This document shows, piece by piece, positions 1-6,228 of a DNA stretch of 7,192 nucleotides. Source of the stretch: Bacteroidota bacterium (GTDB taxonomy: Bacteria > Bacteroidota > Bacteroidia > NORP154); contig NVRZ01000157.1 in NCBI GenBank assembly GCA_002401055.1, positions 1 to 7,192 on the forward strand, in the 5' to 3' direction. The notes under the pieces are model-generated. The model did no database searches. It was not told where the DNA came from and saw only the letters and a list, made by a program, of their open reading frames with translations. The position numbers and the translations under genes are program-made. The first letter of the stretch is position 1. The number at the start of each line of letters is the position of its first letter.

Positions 1-2062
1 ATTCGACCAGTTCACCCCTGCTGATGGTGATATCAGCCTTGGCGTAAATTTTATCCATATCCGGTTTTAACTTGAGATCCCAAACAGAAGCAAACTGAAC
101 AGTAACATCTGCTTTACCCTTTAAATTTTTATTGGTTATTGTAGATTGACCAAAATTCTCAAACTGAAAGAACAGCTTAGTGATGTGTATCCCTTTTATA
201 TCCGCATCACAACTGATTAGAATGCTATAACTTCTGGTGCCATCGATCACACCCAATGCGCTTACCGTTCCGCCCATTGCATCAAATACAAGCTCTTTTG
301 CAATCAGCTTTTTGTTCTTTAGCATAACAACACCACTAATATCGTTTCCTTTAAACCGCCTGAATCTGAGCTCACCAATACTTAATTTAATATTGGCGTT
401 TACCTGATCCGGAAAGCGGAGCGCATAAGACGTATCCGAAGAAGATGATGAGTGGTAATCTTTCAGCAATTCATCCATGTTTATTTCATCTGACGTTATT
501 TCTGCATCCACAAATAGCTTCTCACTATCGAGGAAGACGAAACTCAATATATTTTTTAAATAGCCCTCTAAAATCATATCTGAATTTTTCATTTTGGCCG
601 ATAAATTCTCGATGAAAATGTCATTATCGTTCAGCGTAATCGTTCCACGTTCCAGTATTATGTCCGGTGTTTCTTCTCTCATTCTAATTACTACCTCTTT
701 CAACTCAATCGTTCCGGAGAGTTTCATTTTTCTAATGTCCCTTCTCTTAATGTCGCTTAGGTATTTTACACGGCTCGCAAAAGATGCTTCTACACCGATC
801 TCCCCAGTAAGGCTGTATAAGGTATCCAGCCCCAGATAATTGGCCTCGTGCATGCGCTGTAAATCCAGGGATCCGGCCGTTGTAAAATGCAAAACCGGAT
901 CGGAGAAATCGGCCAAGCTTAATGTTCCTTCTAACAGATCTCCGTTACTCAATAAACTGTAGGAGGATACTTTAATTAATTCGCCAGTTCTCGAACTTGC
1001 CGTGAACTCCTTCATTGAGGTTCTGGATATATAACTGCCCTTTAGGGAAATATCATCGAATGAAAATTTAGTTGAGTCGTGTAAAATCGAAGCCTCTGAT
1101 GCCTCGTAGCTTATAGTGATCAGCGGAACCATTCCATTACCAAGTTCTCCGGTTACCTTCGATTCCAAGTCGATATTTCCCTGAACTGTATATCCATTTA
1201 CAAACTTTCTGTTCTCTTTTGGAATTATATTAAGGCCGGTGGCGATGTCTACATTATTTGCTTTTATTGATAAATCTAGTTGATAGGATGAGGATTCTTG
1301 AACTGCACTTTTTATACTTTCAACACTTCCTGTCAAGTCAAACTCAATATTGTCTATCTCGAGAAATCCGTAATCAATCTGATAATTATCATTGTCTACC
1401 TTGAGCTCTAATTCAGATATCAGGTCTTTTCCCTGCAGTAGGTAGGTTTTGTCCTTCAAAATATACCGTACATCAATTTCTGCATCTGCCCGCAGAGAAT
1501 ATGTATCGCTGGTGAAGAGTCCCTTAAGTTTAAGATGTTTGGCAAAGCAGTCAATCTCAAATTTAGAAGCTCTATTCACGAAATTGAACTGTGTATTGTC
1601 AAGTATTATCTCCTCGAGCGCAATTGAAAAATCCAGGGTTGAGGTTGAATCTTCCTTCTCAGTTTTCTTCCAAAAGTGATAATTATCGTTTCCATGTAGC
1701 CCTATTCTCATATCTATACGAGCCTGATCTACATCTACCTTTTTAATAATGTAGCTTCCGTTAAAAATATCCATAATATCAAATTGCAGGAAGATCCGAT
1801 TTGCAGAGAATAGGGTGTCCCTTTCGTTATAGGTAGAGGGGCAAACAACATCATCAAATTGTAAAGAAGCCATTGGAAACTTACTCAATACTGAAAAAGA
1901 GATATTCTTGACGCCAACTTTTACCGCAAGCTTATCATTCAGCTTTTCAACTAAGGCAACTTTAACCTCGTCACCATATAAGTATGCAAACAAGATTCCC
2001 GCACTCACCGTCAGGGCAATCAGTATCGCCAATACAATTGCTACCCTTTTAATTACCTTCAT
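1..2062 (-). CDS. AsmA-like envelope protein (3' end missing, runs off left edge)
   Basis: The frame is open from ATG at 2062 to the window edge: 687 complete codons, no stop. The next in-frame upstream codon of note is a stop, so this is the first ATG. Residues 1-6 (MKVIKR) are basic. Residues 7-28 form one hydrophobic segment, fitting an inner-membrane anchor with the rest of the chain in the periplasm. The segment after it (KFPMASLQFDDV, residues 61-72) and GNDNYHFW (124-131) resemble the N-terminal part of Bacteroidota AsmA homologues. The rest is a long alternating-beta sequence. Near the edge, the pattern SIGELRFRRFKGNDISG and then DAMGGTVSALG resembles the AsmA C-terminal repeat unit. 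Family members (AsmA, TamB, YhdP relatives) are bridge-like or regulatory proteins linked to lipid transport and outer-membrane homeostasis; the exact role here is unknown. It is the last visible gene of the leftward run, 32 bases after the pseudouridine synthase. No Shine-Dalgarno is seen. Family call fairly sure, function unsure. Confidence 0.82.
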   Translation of the reverse strand, partial: MKVIKRVAIVLAILIALTVSAGILFAYLYGDEVKVALVEKLNDKLAVKVGVKNISFSVLSKFPMASLQFDDVVCPSTYNERDTLFSANRIFLQFDIMDIFNGSYIIKKVDVDQARIDMRIGLHGNDNYHFWKKTEKEDSTSTLDFSIALEEIILDNTQFNFVNRASKFEIDCFAKHLKLKGLFTSDTYSLRADAEIDVRYILKDKTYLLQGKDLISELELKVDNDNYQIDYGFLEIDNIEFDLTGSVESIKSAVQESSSYQLDLSIKANNVDIATGLNIIPKENRKFVNGYTVQGNIDLESKVTGELGNGMVPLITISYEASEASILHDSTKFSFDDISLKGSYISRTSMKEFTASSRTGELIKVSSYSLLSNGDLLEGTLSLADFSDPVLHFTTAGSLDLQRMHEANYLGLDTLYSLTGEIGVEASFASRVKYLSDIKRRDIRKMKLSGTIELKEVVIRMREETPDIILERGTITLNDNDIFIENLSAKMKNSDMILEGYLKNILSFVFLDSEKLFVDAEITSDEINMDELLKDYHSSSSSDTSYALRFPDQVNANIKLSIGELRFRRFKGNDISGVVMLKNKKLIAKELVFDAMGGTVSALGVIDGTRSYSILISCDADIKGIHITKLFFQFENFGQSTITNKNLKGKADVTVQFASVWDLKLKPDMDKIYAKADITISRGELVE

Positions 2063-2094
2063 ATAAGGAGAACGCGCTATCTGTTAAATTTGTT

Positions 2095-2925
2095 TTATTT
2101 CCCTGAAGTCATCATTAACATTCCAATTTCTTTATCTCTAAGAAATCGCCACTTACCTCTGGGGATGTCCTTCTTGGTTAGTCCTGCGAATAGTATTCTA
2201 TCTAGACGTGTAACCTCATAATCCAAGTGCTCAAATATTCTTCGAATTATTCTATTCTTACCAGAGTGCAATTCAATTCCAATTATCTTTTTATCCACGC
2301 CGTCACCAACATATGCAATCACATCAACTTCTGCTTTGCCATCATCTAAAATTAAACCTCCCGCTATCTTCTTCATATCGACAGCCTTAAGGTTTTTGTT
2401 AAGTCCGATATGATATACTTTCTTGATTCCATATCTGGGGTGGGTTAATTTCTTAGTTAGCTCTCCGTCATTGGTTAACAGCAGCAATCCCGTTGTGTTT
2501 CTGTCCAATCTGCCGACCGGGAACACACGTTCTTTCACGGTTCTGCCAATTAGGTCCAACACAGTTCGCCTACCCCGGCTGTCCGATGAAGTGGTGATAT
2601 GGTCTTTTGGCTTATTCATAAGGATGTAAACCATCTTCTCACTAGTGAGCACCTTGTTATTGTACTTAACGGTATCGTCTGGAGATATCTTAACACCCAT
2701 TTCCGTTACAACTTTCCCATTCACTTTAATCTGCCCCAATGCAATAAGCTCATCTGCTGCTCTTCTGGAGCACAATCCAGAATGGGCAATTACTTTATTG
2801 AGTCGTATGCTCGTAGAGCCTTCATCTTTGGCACCAGCACTTCGTTGAGGGCTTCTTTTAGCACCTTTAAACTTACCCTTGTTGTAGCTGGGCTTACTTT
2901 TTCTATGACTTCTCTTTTTCTCCAT
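2095..2925 (-). CDS. rluB: rRNA pseudouridine synthase, RluB/RsuA family
   Basis: A 276-residue protein that should isomerise a specific uridine to pseudouridine in rRNA in the cytoplasm. Residues 1-40 are a basic, low-complexity tail rich in Lys, Arg, Ser and Gly. An S4 RNA-binding domain follows at about 40-88 (IRLNKVIAHSGLCSRRAADE). The catalytic domain spans about 97-265. The motif GRLDRNTTGLLLLTNDG (138-154) holds the catalytic aspartate D141. KKVYHIGL (168-175) and SGKNRIIRRI (221-230) are the other family signatures, and LDRI follows at 241-244. All key residues are present, so it looks functional. In E. coli RluB modifies 23S rRNA helix 89, while RsuA, RluE and RluF are sister enzymes; the sequence fits the RluB branch best, but the target is inferred. 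The ATG lies 4 bases after the yraN stop, consistent with co-transcription. The stop is TAA. Confidence 0.9.
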   Translation of the reverse strand: MEKKRSHRKSKPSYNKGKFKGAKRSPQRSAGAKDEGSTSIRLNKVIAHSGLCSRRAADELIALGQIKVNGKVVTEMGVKISPDDTVKYNNKVLTSEKMVYILMNKPKDHITTSSDSRGRRTVLDLIGRTVKERVFPVGRLDRNTTGLLLLTNDGELTKKLTHPRYGIKKVYHIGLNKNLKAVDMKKIAGGLILDDGKAEVDVIAYVGDGVDKKIIGIELHSGKNRIIRRIFEHLDYEVTRLDRILFAGLTKKDIPRGKWRFLRDKEIGMLMMTSGK

Positions 2926-2929
2926 TGAA

Positions 2930-3292
2930 TTAAACTTTTACATAATATGCATCACATATGTGGTTTATCTCAGGCTGGCCAGCTCCAATAATAATTGAAA
3001 TGACATCAAATCGAGTTTCACCATTAAAATTCGTTTCATCAATATAATTGCTCGTTGCTTTTATCAGCCTTCTTTGCTTTTGATTGTTAACAAACTGCTC
3101 TGGGCTTCCACTGTAATCATTTTGTCTTGTTTTCACCTCCACAATTATAAGTGTCTCGTCGAGCTCAGCAATAATGTCAATCTCCTCTCTTCCAGACCTC
3201 CAATTTGTTTCAAGGATTTTATATCCTTTATCTTTCAAATATTCCAGCGCAATGCTCTCTCCCTCTTCTCCTAATTTGTTGTGATCCGCCAT
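2930..3292 (-). CDS. YraN/UPF0102 family nuclease-fold protein
   Basis: A 120-residue protein, the usual length for UPF0102. The family has a PD-(D/E)xK (Holliday-junction-resolvase-like) fold; its cellular role is not firmly established. Visible signatures in order: LGEEGESIALEYL (7-19), ETNWRSGREEIDIIA (28-42) with E37 and D39, then VEVKTR (51-56) with E52 and K54, which together supply the expected metal-binding acidic residues and catalytic lysine. K72, R74 and R75 (KQRRLIKATSNYI) and RFDV (94-97) complete the family pattern. No signal peptide or membrane segment, so cytoplasmic. The ATG lies 7 bases after the ldcA stop, with an AGGG just upstream that may help initiation. The stop is 4 bases before the pseudouridine synthase start. 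Family call is secure; nuclease activity is inferred from the intact motif. Confidence 0.9.
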   Translation of the reverse strand: MADHNKLGEEGESIALEYLKDKGYKILETNWRSGREEIDIIAELDETLIIVEVKTRQNDYSGSPEQFVNNQKQRRLIKATSNYIDETNFNGETRFDVISIIIGAGQPEINHICDAYYVKV

Positions 3293-3299
3293 CCCTTTT

Positions 3300-4193
3300 C
3301 TATAAAAATCTCAAGTTGGACCCCGAATCTTCCACAACAAGTTCTACCTGCGCGCCTAGTATTAAAGGCAAATTCTTTTTCATATGCCCAGCTGAAAAAC
3401 CATATGCTACAGGATAATCATAATCACTCACGGTTTCCGCAATAATTTCCTCGCATGTCGCTCCAAAAGCAATATCGTTGTCATTCATGTTAGTCATGCC
3501 TCCAATTAGTAAGCCACTCAAATGTTCTAAATAGCCAGCACGGTTTAAGTTCTGCATCATCCGGTCAATGTGATATAGATGCTCGTCCAGATCTTCCAGA
3601 AACAATATTTTTCCACGCGTATCCATTTGGGAATTGCTCGCCATCAAACTATACAGAAGCGAAAGATTACCTCCTATAATATCTCCCTCACAAGTGCCTC
3701 TACGATTTAGTTTCTGGGAAGAAAACGCATAAACCAACTCCTCCCCGAACAGTGCTTTTTTTAATTCTTCCAGTGATTCACTATCCCCAAAATTTATGGC
3801 CATTGGCCCATGAAGCGTTGCAAGACCGAAATTTGCATGTATATGCGAATGCATAACAGTAACATCACTAAATCCAATTAGCCATTTAGGACTGGTAGTT
3901 AATTGGGAATAATCAACTGTATCAACAATTCTAACCGTACCATACCCGCCCCTAGCACAGATGATCGCCTTTACTGACGCATCGTTGATCATAGACTGCA
4001 TATCTCTCACCCTATCCTGATCTGAACCTGCGAATTGATTCTCCTTTTTGAATAGGTTATCCCCAAGAACAACCTCCAGGCCCCATGACTCTAATCTGCT
4101 AATGCAAGGCGCAATTTCTGATTCGGTAATCTTACGAGCTGTTGACACAATCCCAATTTTGTCGCCTTTTGACAAGTAATTCGGTGTGGTCAT
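3300..4193 (-). CDS. ldcA: Muramoyltetrapeptide LD-carboxypeptidase (peptidase S66)
   Basis: A 297-residue protein, normal for the S66 family. LdcA removes the terminal D-Ala from murein tetrapeptides in the cytoplasm during cell-wall recycling. The N-terminal domain begins LSKGDKIGIVSTAR (7-20). ARGGYGTVRIV (80-90) and IGFSDVT (106-112) follow, the latter carrying the nucleophilic serine S109. GNLSLL (175-180) precedes FLEDLDE (198-204), where E200 is the likely catalytic glutamate. GFSAGHMKKNLPLILG (265-280) supplies the catalytic histidine H270. The Ser-Glu-His triad is therefore complete. No signal peptide is present. It is the first gene of the leftward run and faces metG across a 135-base gap. 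MccF-type self-immunity proteins share this fold; the chromosomal housekeeping setting and absence of a microcin cluster favour LdcA. The start is the ATG at 4193, placed normally for the family. Confidence 0.92.
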   Translation of the reverse strand: MTTPNYLSKGDKIGIVSTARKITESEIAPCISRLESWGLEVVLGDNLFKKENQFAGSDQDRVRDMQSMINDASVKAIICARGGYGTVRIVDTVDYSQLTTSPKWLIGFSDVTVMHSHIHANFGLATLHGPMAINFGDSESLEELKKALFGEELVYAFSSQKLNRRGTCEGDIIGGNLSLLYSLMASNSQMDTRGKILFLEDLDEHLYHIDRMMQNLNRAGYLEHLSGLLIGGMTNMNDNDIAFGATCEEIIAETVSDYDYPVAYGFSAGHMKKNLPLILGAQVELVVEDSGSNLRFL

Positions 4194-4227
4194 GATAGAA
4201 GTGTCTATTTAAATCCTGAGTAAATAC

Positions 4228-4235
4228 TACTTTTG
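4228..4235 (+). promoter_or_regulatory. Candidate -7 element for metG
   Basis: TACTTTTG matches the Bacteroidota sigma-ABfr -7 consensus TAnnTTTG exactly. It would give a leader of roughly 85-90 bases before the metG start. No TTG is seen at the expected -33 position, so the assignment is tentative. Confidence 0.35.
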
Positions 4236-4271
4236 CGCTTCTGCTCAGCCATACAGCACTTTGCGGGTGTA

Positions 4272-4279
4272 CAAAGGTA
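4272..4279 (-). promoter_or_regulatory. Candidate -7 element for ldcA operon
   Basis: On the minus strand this reads TACCTTTG, an exact match to the Bacteroidota TAnnTTTG consensus, about 79 bases before the ldcA ATG. A -33 TTG at the usual spacing is not present; the nearest upstream TTG is about 29 bases away, which is too far. Tentative. Confidence 0.35.
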
Positions 4280-4328
4280 ATATTTCACCTGCTTAAGATT
4301 TACTGGAGCAAGGTATAACAAGTAAGCT

Positions 4329-6029
4329 TTGAACAAATTGACCGATAAAAAACATTTCAACAGATATTTGGTAACATCTGCTTTGCCTTATGCAAACGGA
4401 CCGCTGCATATCGGTCAAATTGCGGGTGCCTATATTACGGCAGATATTTACACCCGATACCTAAGATTAACAGGAAAGGATGTTTTATTTGTTTGCGGTT
4501 CAGATGAACATGGTGCTGCAATTACCCTAAGAGCAAAAAAAGATAAAACCACACCAAGGGCAATCGTAGATAAATACCACAGTTTGATCAAATCTACTTT
4601 TGAGAATTTCGGGATTGGTTTTGATATATATCATCGAACATCTTCTGAATTACATCATGAAACGGCCGCTGAATTTTTTACCGTTCTCAATGACAAAGGC
4701 AAGTTTGAACAAAAGACTGTTCAGCAATATTATGATCAGGAATACGATCAATTTCTAGCCGACAGATACATCGTTGGTACTTGCCCAAATTGTGCTTACG
4801 AAGATGCCTATGGGGATCAGTGTGAGAGTTGTGGTTCTTCATTGAGTCCTAAAGAACTGATTGATCCCGTATCGACGTTGAGTGGAAATTCTCCGATATT
4901 AAAGGAAACCACCCACTGGTTTTTACCCATGGGTGAGTACGAAGAATGGCTTAAAGAATGGATTATTGAGGGTCACAAAGATGACTGGAAAATTAATGTT
5001 TATGGCCAATGTAAGTCTTGGATTGAGGGTGGGCTGAAACCTCGGGCAATGACCCGCGATTTATCCTGGGGCGTGAAAGTACCTCTGGAAGATGCAGAGG
5101 GAAAAGTGCTTTATGTATGGCTAGATGCACCTATTGGCTACATATCTGCGACGAAGCAATGGGCTGCTGACAACAACAAGAACTGGGAAGATTACTGGAA
5201 AAAAGAAGATACCAAGCTGGTTCACTTTATTGGCAAAGACAACATTGTCTTTCACAGTATTATTTTTCCCATCATTTTGAAAGCCCATGGTGAATATATA
5301 CTGCCCGACAATGTACCCGCCAATGAGTTCCTCAATATAGAAGGACAAAAAGTTTCTACCTCTAGAAATTGGGCTGTTTGGCTACATGAATACCTCGAAG
5401 ATTTCCCCAACAAACAGGATGAATTGCGGTATGTATTGTGCTCTATAGCACCTGAAACCAAGGATAGTGAATTCACATGGAAAGACTATCAGTCCAGATG
5501 CAACAATGAGCTGGTAGCGATTCTGGGAAATTTTGTGAATAGAACTTTGGTGCTAACACACAAATATTATCACGGTGTAGTTCCTGAGATTTCAAATCAA
5601 AATCATCAATCCGTAATGGATTCTATACAAGATATACCTGGAAAAATAGGTGAATCAATCGAAAGCTATCGATTTAGAGAAGCACTTGGTTATGGGATAG
5701 ATTTAGCTAGACTGGGCAATCAATTTCTTGCGGAAACGGAACCCTGGAAACTGATTAAAACGGATGAAGATGCTGTAAAAGGCATACTCAATATAGCCTT
5801 GCAAATATGCGCCAACTTAACCATCGTACTCGAACCGTTCTTGCCTCACACGTGCGAAAAACTCAGGAATATGCTGAATCTGGACAAGTTGAGTTGGGAG
5901 AACGGAAGTAGCTTGGAGAACCTGAAAGCTGGACATCAAATTAATGAACCATCTCTCTTGTTTGAAAAAGTTGAAGATGAAGTAATTGAAGAGCAGATAA
6001 TAAAACTCACAAAATCACAGGCTACCTAA
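4329..6029 (+). CDS. metG: Methionyl-tRNA synthetase, short form without C-terminal tRNA-binding domain
   Basis: A 566-residue class I synthetase that attaches methionine to initiator and elongator tRNA-Met in the cytoplasm. [19 protein letters not shown] (12-30) holds the HIGH-type ATP site at 27-30. A zinc knuckle has four cysteines, C152, C155, C165 and C168. DLSWGVKVP (244-252) and [10 protein letters not shown] (262-271) are methionine-pocket-region signatures. KVSTS (341-345) replaces KMSKS, as in Bacteroidota and many archaeal and eukaryotic enzymes. [14 protein letters not shown] (392-405) begins the helical anticodon-binding domain, which runs to about 555. The start is TTG at 4329: an in-frame TAA lies at 4323-4325 and no ATG precedes the conserved residue-12 region, so only TTG at 4329 or TTG at 4338 can serve. 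No clear Shine-Dalgarno is seen. The protein ends at tandem TAA TAA codons without the Trbp111-like domain that extends most Bacteroidota MetRS to about 680 residues. Confidence 0.95.
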   Translation: MNKLTDKKHFNRYLVTSALPYANGPLHIGQIAGAYITADIYTRYLRLTGKDVLFVCGSDEHGAAITLRAKKDKTTPRAIVDKYHSLIKSTFENFGIGFDIYHRTSSELHHETAAEFFTVLNDKGKFEQKTVQQYYDQEYDQFLADRYIVGTCPNCAYEDAYGDQCESCGSSLSPKELIDPVSTLSGNSPILKETTHWFLPMGEYEEWLKEWIIEGHKDDWKINVYGQCKSWIEGGLKPRAMTRDLSWGVKVPLEDAEGKVLYVWLDAPIGYISATKQWAADNNKNWEDYWKKEDTKLVHFIGKDNIVFHSIIFPIILKAHGEYILPDNVPANEFLNIEGQKVSTSRNWAVWLHEYLEDFPNKQDELRYVLCSIAPETKDSEFTWKDYQSRCNNELVAILGNFVNRTLVLTHKYYHGVVPEISNQNHQSVMDSIQDIPGKIGESIESYRFREALGYGIDLARLGNQFLAETEPWKLIKTDEDAVKGILNIALQICANLTIVLEPFLPHTCEKLRNMLNLDKLSWENGSSLENLKAGHQINEPSLLFEKVEDEVIEEQIIKLTKSQAT

Positions 6030-6072
6030 TAATTATTAATCGTAAATCTGCATTTTAATTCAATAATTCTGA

Positions 6073-6144
6073 GCCCTCGTAGTTCAACGGATAGAATAGG
6101 AGTTTCCTAAACTCTAGATACAGGTTCGATTCCTGTCGAGGGTA
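6073..6144 (+). tRNA. tRNA-Arg (anticodon CCU)
   Basis: A 72-base cloverleaf folds fully. The acceptor stem is GCCCTCG (6073-6079) with CGAGGGT (6137-6143), and the discriminator is A6144. The D stem is GTTC / GAAT (6082-6085, 6094-6097). The anticodon stem is GGAGT / ACTCT (6099-6103, 6111-6115) around loop TTCCTAA, giving anticodon CCT at 6106-6108, which reads AGG. The T arm is ACAGG-TTCGATT-CCTGT (6120-6136). The CCA end is not encoded. The first pair is G-U, and G-U pairs also close the D and anticodon stems. It lies 43 bases after the metG stop on the same strand. A one-mismatch -7-like TAAATCTG sits at 6043-6050, so it may have its own promoter or be read through from metG. Confidence 0.93.
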
Positions 6145-6179
6145 CTACTTACATCAAGCCCCAAGTTAGTACGGTTTTT
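6142..6179 (+). terminator. Probable Rho-independent terminator after tRNA-Arg
   Basis: GTACTACTT (6142-6150) can pair with AAGTTAGTAC (6163-6172), leaving one bulged T and a 12-base loop. GG and a five-T run (6175-6179) follow, with further T-rich sequence to about 6193. The stem is AT-rich and shares its first three bases with the tRNA 3' end. It would end transcription of metG and the tRNA before the receptor gene. Confidence 0.45.
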
Positions 6180-6228
6180 ATTTCTCTTTTTATTAATTAG
6201 CTTTCGACAGTATTATCACCTTGCACCC

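Larger units (their letters stand above)
1..4193 (-). other. Predicted leftward operon ldcA - yraN - rluB - asmA-like
   Basis: Four same-strand genes are separated by 7, 4 and 32 bases, with no terminator-like hairpin plus T-run in the gaps. A shared transcript starting in the 4194-4328 region is the simplest reading. The 32-base gap before the AsmA-like gene is the weakest link, and that gene could have extra internal promotion. The functions (murein recycling, possible nuclease, rRNA modification, envelope protein) do not make an obvious single pathway. Confidence 0.6.
4194..4328. promoter_or_regulatory. Divergent intergenic region between ldcA and metG
   Basis: This 135-base non-coding stretch separates two divergent genes, so it must hold promoters for both. 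It contains a Bacteroidota-type -7 match on each strand (listed separately). A small hairpin CTTTG / CAAAG (4259-4263 with 4272-4276, 8-base loop) overlaps the minus-strand element. I recognise no riboswitch, T-box or known leader in it. No short gene is apparent. Confidence 0.6.

Noticed and set aside
594..1679. Plus-strand open frames at 594-839 and 1449-1679
   Set aside because: They lie opposite the long AsmA-like frame, which has clear family patterns throughout, and their translations are Ser/Leu-rich antisense shadows with no recognisable motif.
2423..3417. Plus-strand open frames opposite the pseudouridine synthase, YraN and ldcA 3' end
   Set aside because: The minus-strand proteins have intact catalytic motifs here; the plus-strand translations show no family features.
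3300..4193. MccF-type microcin-immunity protein
   Set aside because: It shares the S66 fold, but nothing nearby resembles a microcin cluster and the gene sits among housekeeping genes.
4194..4328. Possible T-box or SAM riboswitch upstream of metG
   Set aside because: I could not find the T-box consensus or a recognisable SAM aptamer core, and there is no terminator-like hairpin with T-run before metG.
5121..5476. Minus-strand open frames inside metG
   Set aside because: They are antisense to the KVSTS and surrounding conserved core of MetRS, and have no features of their own.
6027..6038. Perfect 12-base palindrome TAATAATTATTA at the metG stop
   Set aside because: It is pure A/T in an AT-rich spacer and is explained by tandem stop codons followed by AT-rich sequence; no T-run or known operator accompanies it.
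6073..6160. tRNA-Arg 3' end as an attachment site for an integrated element
   Set aside because: No integrase gene and no second copy of the tRNA 3' end are seen in the window; the flanking genes look like core or ordinary envelope genes.
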